64,000 nt of DNA from Gigaspora margarita. Its lineage: Eukaryota > Glomeromycota > Glomeromycetes > Diversisporales > Gigasporaceae. The DNA lies in the NCBI GenBank assembly GCA_009809945.1, contig WTPW01000976.1, positions 113,323 through 177,322 on the forward strand, written 5' to 3'. This document shows, piece by piece, positions 23,447 through 35,855 of this stretch. How positions within the stretch are numbered: the first letter of the stretch is position 1; the number at the start of each line of letters is the position of its first letter. The notes under the pieces were generated by a model. The model did not search any database and was not told the origin of the DNA. It was given only the letters and a program-made list of their open reading frames with translations. The translations under genes were made by a program, and so were the position numbers.

Positions 23447-25141
23447 ATAAACTAATATCATATGCCAAAAATATGGCACTATAAGTTTATAAGGAAAGTG
23501 ACAAAAATCAGGTGATTTTTTAGAGGGAGAGGAAGAGTAAAAAAAGTTGAAATTATATATAGGAACCTGACCAAATTTATATTAAGAAGAGGGAGAGGAG
23601 GATAGGCCTTTGATAAAAAATAATCAGATGATTAATGACATGGCCCTAAAGTATCTTTTAAATTTTAGCTTCTTATTATATCTCATAACTTTGATTATTC
23701 AAATTAAAAATTCTAATTCAAAAATGTTCTAAAGGTTTTGATACACCAGTTGTTTACAATACTATAGTACTACTAGATCTATCAATTGATGTTCTGGATC
23801 TCTGTTTTCTGTAGTGTTTCAGTTTTCTAATATGTAAAATTTGTATTATAGATTTTTTTGATTTTCACTACTACTAAAAATTGAACTGACAACTTTCTGA
23901 TTAGCATTCTTGAAGCATAACTGCTATGCTATCAACCCAAAAAACAATTTGGATTTTTAATTATCTATAAATAACTTAAATAATTATAATACAATAAAAA
24001 TTAACTACTATATTATAAACATTATTATTAATTTTAAATAATAAAAGTTTTTTTAGTTGGTAAAAAGCTTTTATTTAATTTAATAAAGATAAAAACAAGA
24101 TCTCATCTTTAACATTATTACTAATACATTAATCTTTAGTATTTATTCAAACGTTAATATGGGTTAACCAAGTCACTCGGATTACTCAAGCTATTAATCC
24201 AGTTTGTGACCCATCTTATTAGCAGGTAGGTAAGCCAAAGCCTAAATTTTATACTCTAATTTATGCTAAATTTAGCATAAGATAGATTCGTCTTATGCGC
24301 CACATTGTAAATTTAGGTTTGGAAAGTTCTAATATTTAGGCACCGTTTTGTTTTCTCCAGCTAGAAGTTTCGATTAGCCCAAAATAGTTTCAGGCAGCAT
24401 CATTACATATAAGAGCATTTCCAGGTAATATTAAAAAATTATATTTTTAATTTTAAAACGTGAATTGATAGTAGATTTTTTTAAAAATTTAACTGTTAGT
24501 TCTAATTTAAGTACTTAAACAATGGTCTGGAAATTTAGAAAATAGAAAATCAAACAGCCTTATAATAATGAGCCGGCGAAAAATGCTATCGATTTTAAAA
24601 TAGCCCGGCTGAGCCAATTTTTATATTTCGGCTTTAGTCGAGTCGACAAATTTAGGTCAACTATACTAATCGGGATAATGTTACCCATCGGCCAATAGAA
24701 TTACACATGAAACAAAATGTTGCACACGAGGATCTGCAAACCGCAACCAAATTCAGCAGATCGGCAAAATTTAGAGTCGGTACATCGAAGCTAGGCTGGC
24801 ATTAATATTATAGCAAAATTAGTGTTTGGACAATTTTACTTAGTATGTGGGCTACTGGTTTATTACGTAGTAATAATTCATGCAATTTTAGGCAAAGTTA
24901 ATCAAATTCGACCAGGAATTTTGGTCGATCTGCTGAATTTCGGTTACGCGACGAATCTATCCCCATCAAATTTCGCTTATTACAGATAATTTATTTTCTA
25001 TTAACACAGCCTGCTTAACAAATAATATTTAACATATTTGGCTCACAATAAAATACAACGAGTATTTGTAGCTGATCCTAATAAATGTTGAAATAAAATA
25101 GATGTTGCCATTTAGATGTCTACATCATATCGTACATATAA
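23447..25141. other. Intergenic sequence downstream of DNM1
   Basis: From about 24100 onward this stretch is less AT-rich and largely free of recognisable MITEs. It has small hairpins, such as ATGCTAAATTTAGCAT near 24266, and an inverted pair around CAGCAGATCGGC (24760) and GGTCGATCTGCTGAATTT (24923). I see no convincing exon. Confidence 0.45.
23881..23939 (-). repeat. tRNA-like sequence, probable SINE head or tRNA pseudogene
   Basis: On the minus strand the sequence reads GGTTGATAGCATAGCAGTTA (A-box-like) and then an AGAAAGTTGTCAGTTCAATT block (B-box-like), in tRNA spacing. The acceptor ends do not pair convincingly, so it is not called a functional tRNA. It could be the promoter head of a decayed SINE extending toward lower coordinates. 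Confidence 0.4.
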
Positions 25142-28100
25142 TTACATAGCTTCATTCATAATATCGAAAGCCTTCCTATAAACATCGAGCATGGTTTTAC
25201 AATTTTGTCTTTTGCTCGCCAAATTTTCATCTTCTTGCAATAAATCTACAAATAGCTCCTCTTTATATAATTCGGATACCAATCTATTTTGGACTGACTC
25301 ACGAGAATAATTGACCAAAAGATGCATAATAGCCTTCGGTACAAGGTCTTGAATTGTTTTGCGCACAAGGTTGAAATACGATGTGATTAGGGATCCTTTA
25401 TGAAGACGTTACAAGTATTATGACATCGTTATTAATATGCTCGCGTTCTATCAAACGATATACAGCGAAAATTATAATGTAACATACGTATCAACTGTAT
25501 CTCCATTTCTTCATGATCGGTCAGATGAACTGCATCATCGATAATCGCACCCTTTAAAAAGAAAAGGGTGTCATCTTTTGCGTCATGAAAAAAAAAAAAA
25601 AATCATTAGAAAAAGAATGTTCATGGGTATCATACATTATCTAATTTTTTTTCCAATTCACCCATGTCTATTCCGGTCTTAACGGATGTACCATTTCTAC
25701 TAGGCAATGGTTGGTCTGGCAACACTGTTCTATCACTCTTATTACCACTCCCAAAGAAGTATGTCAAAAAAGATTCACGTTGTGTCCATGATGAATTATT
25801 GCCGATGCCATTTTGCAGGCCTATATCTTTAGAACCACTAGATTCTTTATCTGAAAGTGGTAATCCATCCGGGATATCATCTTTACTGGAAATTGATGGT
25901 CCACTTAATGTTGAAATGTGTGTCGTGTTACCTCCCAGGTTTGCCTGTTTTGAATATAGCGTTAGCAAAACGTAAAGATAAAATGATAAATAGCTTCCGT
26001 TCCACTCACCCGTCTATTAAGCTTCTCATATTCTTTCCTCTTCTTTTCACTTTTTTTTACGAGATCTGACATCGCACCTGCACCTCCAATGAAATCTGGA
26101 TGATTGGTATTGACATATGCACGCTGAATACTGATTAAGCTTTCCACGTATGACGAAGTAGGACTGAGTCTTTCACGAAGCAAATCAGCAACAACTTCTA
26201 TGAGTTTGGCATGTAAGCGTGGGTATCGGCCAAGTTCCTAATAAAATACAGCTACATTTATTTGCCAATAGAATAAAAATAAAACTAATTTTTAATTTTA
26301 TAATCAGACAATACCTGATTTCCACAGCTATGACATATCTTTGTCAACTCTTCATGCACAAGTTCTACACACCTCAAACTTGGCTGTTCAAGTAAAAGAA
26401 CCTGAGGTTTAACCAAAAGATCAAAAGCAATTTCCGGTACGAATAAAGATGGTCTTGGACCAGTAGAATTTCGAATAGCTGTTCGAATATCTTGTACTGA
26501 AAGATTGCCACATGGACTAATAGATTGCAACGCTGTACCGAATATATTATTAAAAATATAATATATCCTTGCGCCGCCACATCTGAGAGTTTTAAAAGGA
26601 CGATATATACCTACAATTAGTATAATAATTAATGTAAAACTATAGTCATTTATATAATAATTTTTATCACTTACAGTTCTTTTGTCGATATATCTAATGC
26701 GGTACCATCAATCGATGCAACAAAATCATTTGAGAATTTAGTAATGAGTTTCAATACTAATGCTCCCTGTACGAGTAAAAGAGGCAGTTCAGATATAAAG
26801 AAAAAAACTTGCATCATAGGAAAAATTTATTGCTAAAATAAAAAATTAAATGACTCACTTTATTAGTCTTTTCGTCGAGTGCGGGATCACCGTAAGACAA
26901 GAGTTCTTGCGTAGTTTGGCTGATGAGAGCATTAATCCTAGCTTTCATATCCGGTAATCTTTCCCGTATATGATTCATAAGAATCTTAATTCAAAGTAAG
27001 TTACATGACACGTGCGATCCAACAAAATTGTGTTGGCTTTATTTATTCGGAGCAAAAATATCGATTCGTTTAATGAATATCTTATTTTGAAATAACGTCC
27101 AAATACCTACATGATTCAGGATCTTCGCCAAGAAAGGTGTCCCACATCTCGAAGCAATGCTTCGATATGCCGAGTGTCGTTTGAAGAATTCACTTTCAGC
27201 CTTCAAAGCTTCGGACATAGGTTTATTACCTATTATATCTTGTTGACTACGATTTACAACCCCAATAAAGCCCAGCTTAAGAGGTATAACGCGACCAGTA
27301 AGTACATCTAGCGCATTTGTACCAGCATCCATAAGATCTAATTTAGTTAGAACACCGATGGTTCTTTTGCCTACATGAACCAAATCATGATATCTTATAA
27401 TTAACGTTTTCAATTATTTTCTATTTTTTTTTAGTATATGCCTAACCTTCTGGATCGACTTGTTTTGCTAGTTTCAAACTTTCAGAATTTACCAAGTCAA
27501 CATTCGCGGGGCTTACAGCTAAAATAATACTTCATTCATTTCGATTATGAATATTTTTGTTTGAACCGATATTTAAAAATTGTTGTTAATCAAATTTTAC
27601 GGTATATTAATAATGTTAAAGCATACCTATTCGGCTTTGTTATGTAATCAAGAACTAAAATTCTGGTTTGTTTCTCAATATCTGTAGGCTGATCCCCTAA
27701 AGAAGAGACATTTAATTGGGCATGCTAAACTCAGAGCATCAAGATAGGTAAACAATAATTGTACTTACCAATCGGAATCTAAACGCGTCGTATGCAACAA
27801 ATCACGAAAAGTTGAGCTAAAAATTAACCAAATTATTCACAAAGAAAATCTATTACCTTTGTTAAACCAGGAAGATCAACCAAAGTTAAATTAAGCACTT
27901 TCGGTGAATATATTTTCAAATGAATTGGAGACCTCGATATTCCCTTGTTTTGTCCTGCAACCCTTGCTGTTTCAGCTTCAATTTCCTTTCTTATCTCTGA
28001 GAAGTCAGTAAATTTTCGATCTGACATGTGCAAAAACTCTCCATACTCTACAGCCTTAGAATCTTCGGAATCTTGAACATTAACGAGCTGAAGCACTAAC

Positions 28101-28285
28101 GGCCTACGGGTAACAATTCCACTACCACGAGGTAAAAAATCTCGCTGGACAAGGTTCTCAAGAACAGAAGACTTTCCAGAAGATTGAGAACCAACAACGA
28201 TTATTTGCGGTAGATCAACTGTTTCGCTACCAATAGTGTTAAAAACATCTTGGAGTTTGTTAACTACCGGAATTAAATCGTTCAT
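25142..28285 (-). CDS. DNM1: Dynamin-related GTPase, DNM1/DRP1 type, 12 exons
   Basis: Large GTPase that constricts mitochondria and peroxisomes during fission. Exons (minus strand, in order): 28285-27857, 27778-27769, 27696-27627, 27529-27447, 27370-27111, 26984-26859, 26766-26675, 26582-26315, 26237-26010, 25944-25636, 25551-25488, 25395-25142. All 11 introns (65-126 bp) are GT-AG, and the join stays in frame for 730 residues plus TAA. Motifs: P loop GSQSSGKS (32-39), switch T59, DLPG (137-140), TKLD (206-209), NRSQ (237-240). The stalk follows, then a Ser/Gly-rich variable insert (523-625) containing SFLTYFFG, and a C-terminal GTPase effector domain. No PH domain. The start [20 protein letters not shown] and the FFG motif favour DNM1/DRP1 over VPS1. 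Length fits the family (about 700-780). No break seen. The start is the first Met and aligns with family N termini. Confidence 0.92.
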
Positions 28286-29499
28286 CAGAAAGGGCGAAAA
28301 ACTATAGAGATATTTTGGTACAGTACCATCATCATTGTTATATGATCACAAATCATATCTGACGTATCAACATCAAGCTAGTACAAAAATAAATACGATC
28401 AGTTATCTATAAAAATTTATTTAACTAATGATATATCGATATTGTTTTTTTAACGTTAAGTCAATTATATTAGTAGTTGATTTGGCATTAGTAATCGATT
28501 TAGCCGACTTAAATATTTGACTTAGTATTCTTTGTTATATAGACAATTTTTAAATTTCACTATTTATTGCTAAATATATACTGTAATTGGTTTTTTGTTA
28601 GTTTAATAATAATAATAGTATTACTATATACTGTGTACTTGAAATAATTTAAACAAAGTTTATACAATACTGTAGCTATAAAGTATGCTTTGCAATTTGA
28701 ACTACTATGATAATTAATAAAATATATTAAAAAAAAACAAGGTGGTCAAATATTAAATTCCTAGAGGATCTTCGGATCTTCTGCAGTATAGATCGACAAT
28801 CTTGAAACTTTGAAAATCACTTGAGTTAGAATTTAAGCTTAAATAAAAATCACTTATTATAAGTTGAAACTTTAATCGAAGTTTAAATAAAAAATCGCTC
28901 GAACGTAGATCATTTATCATATGATTTCAGTAGTACAACGAGATTTATATAGAAATTAAAAATGTATTGCTAATAAAAACTTTTTATAGTTGACTAAAAT
29001 TTTATAATATACAGAACAAAATGTATGTTTTATTGTTTGAAGTATAGTGAGGACTCTATAGTACAGCAATGAACATGATTTTGTGTTGGATTCCAGTCAC
29101 GTGTACACATGTTAGCCAATCAGCTATACGGATCAATCCTAATGTTTATTCTTGGTTTTGAACACAAATCGTATCCATTTTTCTAGTAATAGTAAAATTT
29201 TAATAAAGTATGGTGCACGTAGCCTAGTCGCATCAAATCATATTGATAGTGCTGACATTTTTGTCTATCATTTACTTATAAGAATGAATCTGATTGGTTA
29301 AATTTTTTTATATGTTTTTTATTTTTTTTATATTTGTACTGGAATTTTTAAAATAGCTTTTTTTAAAAATTAAAATTTTTTTGATAAAAGTTTTAAAAAG
29401 TTTAAAACTAAATACATAGTTGAATAGAGCTTGTCAAATACTACTTAAATATATAAAATTTTTTTGCAATTGAACTTTTAGATAAAAGGGTGAATCTAT
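28286..29499. other. Upstream region of DNM1 and AT-rich spacer
   Basis: Presumed 5' UTR and promoter of DNM1 lie immediately above 28285. I cannot identify specific promoter elements. 28920-29030 shares words with the AT-rich repeat at 13355-13500. No other gene seen. Confidence 0.4.
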
Positions 29500-29702
29500 T
29501 TGTCACCGGCGGTGATAGCACCAGGTTGTAATTGACCAATCACATCAAGGGATCAGGTGTAATGTTTGTGTAACTCAAAAATGAAGAAAATATTGAAATT
29601 TTTTAAAAATTCGCGATAGCACAAGATTTTACCTATGAAATCACTTTTTTTGTCTAATTAAAATAATTTTTTGCAAAATTTTACCATATAATACACCCTA
29701 CC

Positions 29703-30699
29703 CAGGGTTGGCACATTTGTCCATTGGTACCAATGGACCTCAAGTCCATTGACCATACCCATTGGTTCTATTGGGGTAGTCATTATTTCAATGGACCAAT
29801 GGACAAGTAGGTTAAATAATAATATAGTTTTTTGTTATATACTACTTATTGTACTTAATATAAAATGATTACAAATTTTATCTAAATTTTTAAAGTCACA
29901 ATTGAATTACTTTGTGAATTATCTTAAAGCAATCTATATCATGAACAAAGTACCATATATTGCTGAAAATAAGCTACCTCTCTCTTTTGGCCAAGAAACA
30001 TAAAAATGTCTTTGACCCGAAAATAAGCTACCTCACGATCGACAAAAGTTGCTACATAGTAAAGTCCAAATTTTACTAAGTAAATCGATTAAAGTCGCTT
30101 AAGTAAACTTATTTAGAGATTAAAATACATATATTCTGAAATTTACAACGAAATTGAAGAAGTTTTTATTAATTGGATATTAATTTTTACGTTCAACGAA
30201 GAGATTAAAATTTTATTAGCAAAATATATTCGTTGAATGTAAAAATTAAAAGTCAAATAATGAAAAATATTTCTATTCTGATGAAACTTTCAGGATAGGT
30301 GCAGTTTAGTCTCCCAAATATGTTTACTTAAGCGCTAATAACAGATTTACATAGTAGAATTTAGACTTTACTATGTAACAACTATTGTCGATTGTCCAAA
30401 AATCGATTTTAACTGAAATAAGCTACCTGGATTTTTTGTGTCAAAATCGTCCAAAAAAGGTAGCTTATTTTCAGACACATATGGTATATTGTGCATAAGT
30501 TGAACCAAAAGTTTTAAATATACTGAAATCATTAAAGAGTTTCAAACTAAAAGTTAATTCTGAATTCTAGTATATTTATACAAAAATAATTTTTGTCAAA
30601 ATAAACCAATGGACCAATGGAACAATGGATTAAGGTATTGGTCCATTTAGGTCCATTGGCAAATTTATTTTTAATGGACATAGTCCATTGCCAACCCTG
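29703..30699. mobile_element. hAT-like MITE (997 bp) with perfect 8-bp TSD
   Basis: Termini CAGGGTTGGCACATTTGTCC and the inverse ending TCCATTGCCAACCCTG. The flanks are ACCCTACC at 29695-29702 and ACCCTACC at 30700-30707. CAGGGTTGGCA-type ends with an 8-bp TSD are characteristic of hAT elements. The subterminal regions iterate CCAATGGACC / GGTCCATTGG. A TACCGTATA-family MITE (29951-30486) sits inside it. Confidence 0.9.
29951..30486. mobile_element. TACCGTATA-family MITE, copy 3 (long variant, ~536 bp)
   Basis: Left end TACCATATATTGCTGAAAAT, inverted right end TTTTCAGACACATATGGTA, and GAAAATAAGCTACCT repeated near both ends. Longer than the ~310-bp copies because the central AT-rich arms are extended. 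Innermost layer of the nest. Confidence 0.85.
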
Positions 30700-30814
30700 A
30701 CCCTACCCCAACCCTAACTCAATGCTAACCCTGATCCTAACAACAATTAACTTTAACATTTGTTTTGATTCCATAACATGATCTGCAATCTGGTGATATC
30801 ATTGCCGGCGACAA

Positions 30815-31178
30815 CTAGATTATTTTTAGATAAAAAGCCTTTGCAATTTTACATTTTATATAAAATATTTGATGTAATTAGGCTGCATGCACTATATATA
30901 TTTAAAAAAATTATACTTCTATATATTATAACTGATACGGTAATGTTTCTTTTAGTTGGCTCAAATTTCTTCTAGTTATACAAAATAATTAAATTTTAAT
31001 TAGCTAGTACAAATTGCACATAATAATAAACTGATTAAAAAGTACAATGGAAAAATTCTACACCGCTTTTAGTTCAGTGATTCATATTAAATATAAAATT
31101 TGTGGTATTGATTTTTTTTTTTAAAAAATTTTAAAAAATTTTTTAAAACTAATTATTTTTGAGTATTGCTAATCTTAA
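30815..31178. other. AT-rich spacer, no gene seen
   Basis: AT-rich. The short open frame around 30778-30975 overlaps the end of the neighbouring TIR element and is not credible as a gene. Confidence 0.5.
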
Positions 31179-31470
31179 CAGGCTGTGAAATTCACAACCC
31201 TGCATTTGACCAATCAAAATTGCAGAATTGGCACGATCTGCAAATTTTTTTTGTGTAACAAAAACAAAGTATTTTTTACGAAAAAATCAAAAAATCACTT
31301 CTAACTTAAAATTTTGTCTATGAAACTACTTTTTTTTATGCAAAAAAAAAAATTCTTTGCTAAATTTTACTATAAAGTTTGCTATTTATTACAGCCCTAA
31401 CCCTAACCCTAACTCAAATAGAAAACTTTTTTGAAATTTTTTAAAACAGGGGTGTGAATTTCACAGGCTG
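31179..31470. mobile_element. Foldback MITE with telomere-like interior (~292 bp)
   Basis: Ends CAGGCTGTGAAATTCACAAC and the inverse GGTGTGAATTTCACAGGCTG. The interior contains TTTACTATAAAGTTTGC followed by CCCTAACCCTAACCCTAACT at about 31395-31414. Sequence at 31245-31365 closely matches the interior of the 12356 MITE in reverse. TSD not identified. Confidence 0.7.
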
Positions 31471-32040
31471 TGAATCGAAGTAATTTTCATTATTTTTAAT
31501 GATTAAATAAAATTATAGAGCAGGTTTTTCTAATTCTAAAAATAGTAAAATTATTAAAATTGGTTGAATATTTATATTAAAAGTTGTTTACAAAAATTAT
31601 ATAATAATTATATAATACTCTTACTCTTAAACCCAAAAAATTTAAGCTTCAATTTGAACTCAAGTTTTAAATTGTCAAAGTTTGATTACCTATACTGCAG
31701 TTTAGTACTAGCAAAATAAACTTTATATTTTAGAAAAATTCTAATTTCTATTATATATATTTGTCTGAAGCAAAGCAATAAATATATACTTCTATGACTT
31801 TTAATAACCAAAATACATTTTTGATATGGTCCGGTGCAAAAAGGTTCGTACCTCAATTTAAAAGGCAATAATCATCATAATAATAAAAAAGTAAATAAAT
31901 AACCAAATAAGCTAAAATTTATATGACCATATCTAGATGTATTTGTTTCACAAATTTTTTTAATTTTCCCATATCTAGTTTTTGTGAAAATGAACAAATA
32001 TTCCATTAACAGACAATGAAAAATGGATGGTAATTAATAT
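31471..32040. other. AT-rich spacer, no gene seen
   Basis: AT-rich sequence without a supported feature. Confidence 0.5.
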
Positions 32041-32062
32041 TTACAGATATCTTTTAGGTGAT

Positions 32063-32392
32063 ATTTCTATTAGTAATAAAAAAAAATTATTATACAAGCA
32101 AGTTGCTCTGATTACTGGCATTGCTGAGAGTATAGTTGGGGTAGTGTTATCTGACTGGAACACGCGAAACGATAGTATCTTTCACTACATCAAATTATTG
32201 GGTGGCCCAAATTAGAACCAGACAGAAATATTACATCACTTCTGCGACCATATATTGCAAAAAGTAATAAAAAAAGACAGCAACTTTCCACACTATTCTT
32301 ATGATAGTTTCTCTCTAAAAATGGATATTTACTTGCCAAGTAGCAACTTCTTAGATTACTACATTAGCAAATTATATATACGTAATCTTATA
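32063..32392 (+). pseudogene. Tc1/mariner- or IS630-like transposase N-terminal fragment
   Basis: Plus-strand translation gives a helix-turn-helix-like stretch YKQVALITGIAESIVGVVLS then DWNTRNDS. After a one-base frameshift near 32206 it continues as WPKLEPDRNITSLLRPYIAK, KKRQQLSTLFL, two stops, and GYLLAK-stop-QLLRLLH. This order (HTH, GRPK-like linker, second HTH) matches the DNA-binding half of DDE transposases of the Tc1/mariner-IS630 group. One stop replaces a likely Trp. The catalytic domain is absent. It could be a remnant of an autonomous partner of the TA-target MITEs, but that link is inferred. Confidence 0.6.
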
Positions 32393-32829
32393 TAAGATAT
32401 TACGGCCCGTAATATTACAAAAATTTTACAATCGACATAGCATATTACGTAATATATTACGTTATATTACGGTAATATTACAGTTATTATTTTGAAATAT
32501 TTCAAAATATATTGCAAAATATTGCGAAATAGACCAAATAAAAAAAATGCAAATTTCCTTCCCTATAGGGGTCACGTACTCATGCAGATCAATAAACTAA
32601 TGCATGCAGGAGGTAATATTTTGATATTTTCGCATTGTTTTGCAATATTAAAATTTTTTTTAAAAAAATAAATAAACGATATACATATTCACATAATCAT
32701 GCTTTTTTACAGGTTTTGTACAGTTTCGCAATTTATTATAAAATTTTATATTTATTATTATTATATATTATACATTATAATTTACATTAATTAAATATAC
32801 ATTTTTAATTAATATTACATTATTATATA
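32393..32829. repeat. Cluster of short palindromes around TTACGTAATATATTACG
   Basis: 32380-32490 contains overlapping inverted repeats (ATATTACGTAATATATTACG, TATTACGG...CCGTAATA), and 32490-32640 repeats GAAATATTTCAAAATATTGC-like words. Could be decayed TIRs. No gene seen. Confidence 0.45.
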
Positions 32830-34345
32830 GTATTATTTTTACATTATTACAAATATTTTAAACTACTTTCGCACTTCATTGTATCTAATTCTATTACTAC
32901 CGTATATTCCCGAAAATAAGCTACTCCGAAAATAAGCAACTCCCTTGATTTTTTTCAAAAATCTCAAAAAACGCGTTAGCAGTTGCTACATATAAAAGTC
33001 TAAATTTTACTAAGTAAACCTCAAAAGTGCCATTAAGTAAACTTGTTCAGGACACAAAAATACACTTATAGTAAAAATTTCATGTCATTTGGATAACTTT
33101 TTATTAGTACCTTTTTCAATTTTTCAAAAAATTCAACAATTTGAAAATAAGCAACCCCCCGTTTTTTCGTGTAATTTTTGCCCCAAAAAAGGTTGCTTAT
33201 TTTCGGGAATATACGGTATATACAAAAAACTAGCCTACATACTTATTTTCGCTCACTTCACAGTTAGCTATTATCTTTGCTTCTTTGTTTTTTATCATTC
33301 TTGAAAGTATCAGAAGTCATAGTAGGCATGCACAAGGTTTGTTTTTCTTGCAAAGTGCCGAAATAAAATAAATTAATAAAAAAATTTTAAAAATAAACCA
33401 AAAAACAAAAAAAAAACATGAAGCTTTGACTATTTCTCTATAATCTTCGTTTCACTCTCTTTTTTAAATACTTCAAAAAAGTGAAAAAAATAAAAAAAAA
33501 CATTTCTCAGAAGTGTTGGTATTCTTGCAAATTGTCAGAGAAATCTAGTATGTTCTTGTAAGATGTTAGAGAAGTTAAAGCTAGTATTCTTGTAAAATGC
33601 CAGAAAAGTCACAAAGTTTCGAATAAGTCAGGAATAAATAAAATAAAATAAAATAAAAATTAAAAAATAACTAAAAAAAAAACAAATGAAAAAACAAAAG
33701 TGTAAGCAAACTAATAAAAAAAATAAACGAAGCCCAAATCATTTCTCTAGAGTTCATGTTCTTGCAAATTCAGAAATTGCAAAAGCTGGGTTAATGTTCT
33801 TGCAAAATGACAAAAAGTCGTGACGTGCTGAAATAGTCTGGGTCAGTTTCTTGCAAAGCGCCAGGAAGTAAGGGTTCTTTCTCACAAAGTGCCGGAATAA
33901 AATAAATTAATAAAACAAATTTAAAAAACAAAATACAAAATACAAAAACAAATTATATCAATCGAAAAAATAAATAAAGTCCTAACTAAACCTTTATTTC
34001 TTTAAAGAAGCGTTCTTGGAAATTTAGAAATTGCTAGAGACATCAGTTGTGTGTTTTTGCAAAGTTTCAGAAGTTTGGGTTTGCTTGCGCATGGCTTCGA
34101 AACGTTGTTTGTTTTCTTGAAAGGTGTTTTTGTAAAGTGCCGAAATAAAATAAAATGAAAAAAATTAAAAAATAAATAAAAAAAAAATGAAAAAACAAAA
34201 GAAAACAAAAAAAAAATGAACCAAAAAACAAAAAACAAAAGAAAATAAAAAACAAAATAAAAACAAAAAAATGAAAAAAAAACCAAAATAGATCTAATTA
34301 TAAACAAAAGATCCATCATCTGATCTTGTGGTACATTATCAAACT
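32830..34345 (-). repeat. Interspersed A-rich repeat element, copy A
   Basis: Its reverse complement aligns with 59840-60990. Shared landmarks are the TTTCGCAC edge near 32870, the AAAACTAGCCTACATACTTA and TTTTCGCTCACTTCACAGTT blocks, repeated TTCTTGCAAA(G/A)TGCC words, and the end ACAAAAGATCCATCATCTGA (34301-34320). The body is a run of A-rich spacers alternating with ~50-100 bp units containing TTCTTGCAAA, as if amplified in tandem. A TACCGTATA MITE is inserted at 32898-33218. Open frames across the A-runs are artefacts. Nature unknown. Confidence 0.65.
32898..33218. mobile_element. TACCGTATA-family MITE, copy 4 (~321 bp)
   Basis: Left end TACCGTATATTCCCGAAAAT, exact inverted right end TTTTCGGGAATATACGGTA. 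TA at both sides. The homologous repeat at 59840-60990 lacks the insert, giving an empty-site comparison. Confidence 0.9.
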
Positions 34346-35855
34346 ATTTCAAAAATTAGTCTAAACAAATTATAGCAAATATATAATAAATTAAATATTA
34401 TGAAATAGTGATAATTTAAAGCAATATTTATTTAATTTGTTTCGATATATTTCGCATTTGCGAAATTTACTAAATTTATATAATCCAAATAACAGATAAC
34501 AATATAATTTAAATAAACAATACTATATTTTTAAATATCTTTATTATAAAATTTTAAATGTTATATATAAAAAAAGCTAAAAAAAAATATATAAAAAATA
34601 AAACGCAGCATTATTTGTATAAAAAAAAAAAACAAAACTAAAAAACAAAAAACTTTTACTTTAAATGTTATATATAAAAAAAGCTAAAAAAAAATATATA
34701 AAAAATAAAATGCAGCATTATTTGTATAAAAAAAAAAACAAAACTAATAACAAAAAACTTATACTCATCACTTTCATCTGTTTCTTTTTTCAAATTATTA
34801 TTCGTTTCTTTTTTCAAATCATTATCATCATCCGAGGATGAGGAACTGAAAGCTCTAGAATCATTATTTTCCGGCTCGTTTCCAGCTTCTTTCAAATCAT
34901 CTGACAAATCATCCTGATCATCCCACGCTATTTTGAAGGTTTCTAAATTTTCAAATCAATTTAATACTTTTGAAAATATTCGAACATGTTTGAAATAATT
35001 CGAAATAACTTATAAATCTTTTTTCTTACCCACTCTTGGCCTTTTATATATCTAAAAAATATTTATAAATATTAAATAATTTTGACATAATTACACTATA
35101 TTAAATATTCAAACCTTTCTGAATTTTTTTGAAATATTTTTATTTTTTCTAACTGGCTCCTAAATAATTAGAATAATTTATATAATTAGAAAATAATATT
35201 TCGAAGTTAATTAAATTAATTAATAACTATTTATACTTTTTTGAAATTATTAGAATTATTATCTTCTGGCTCTTGTTCAGCTTCTTTCAGATCTTCTGGT
35301 GATTCTTCGTGATCTTTCTGCTCTTCTTTAGAAGTTTCTAAATTTTTAATTTAATAGTTTTGCAAAAATTCAAATGTGTTTGAAATAAATTGAAATATCT
35401 TATAAATCTTTTTTCTTACCCACTCTTGGCCTTTTATATGTCTAAAAAATATTTATAAATATTAAATAATTTCGATATAATTACAACTATATTAAATATA
35501 AAACCTTGCTGATTTTCTTCAATTTTATTTTTACGTTTCCTAACTAGTTTCTAAATAATTAGAATAATTTATATCAGAAAATAATATTTCAAAGTTAATT
35601 AAATTAATTAAAAATTATTTATACTTTTTCGACATTATTAGATTCTTCATTAGATTTTTCTTTTTCTGTTTCATCTTCGGAGCTTGTTAATGAAAATCCT
35701 GTATTATGTTTTAAAATGTTCTATTTGTTTCGAAACAATTCGAATTATTTAAATTAATTTAAAAAAAAAATTAATAAAAATATTAATAAATACTTACCAA
35801 ATTTTTTGCAATCTTATGTTTAATGGCAGTATCAGACATCGTTATTTTTTGCATG

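Larger units (their letters stand above)
29500..30814. mobile_element. Outer TIR element of a three-level nest
   Basis: The left end TTGTCACCGGCGGTGATAGC and right end ATATCATTGCCGGCGACAA are inverted over about 27 bp. Subtracting the inner insertion (29703-30699 plus one TSD copy) leaves about 310 bp. The interior holds ATTTTGCAAAATTTTACC-type sequence followed by degenerate CCCTAA repeats. No TSD could be read, so the superfamily is unassigned. Confidence 0.7.

Noticed and set aside
25630-26069. Plus-strand frames of 103 and 70 codons
   Set aside because: Antisense shadows of DNM1 exons 9 and 10, whose minus-strand coding is certain.
25142-28285. Assignment of the dynamin to VPS1
   Set aside because: The N terminus ([17 protein letters not shown]) and SFLTYFFG in the variable insert look like DNM1/DRP1. 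VPS1 cannot be fully excluded without a tree.
34002-34319. 105-codon Phe-rich minus-strand frame
   Set aside because: Complement of A-rich repeat spacers. No start context or family features.
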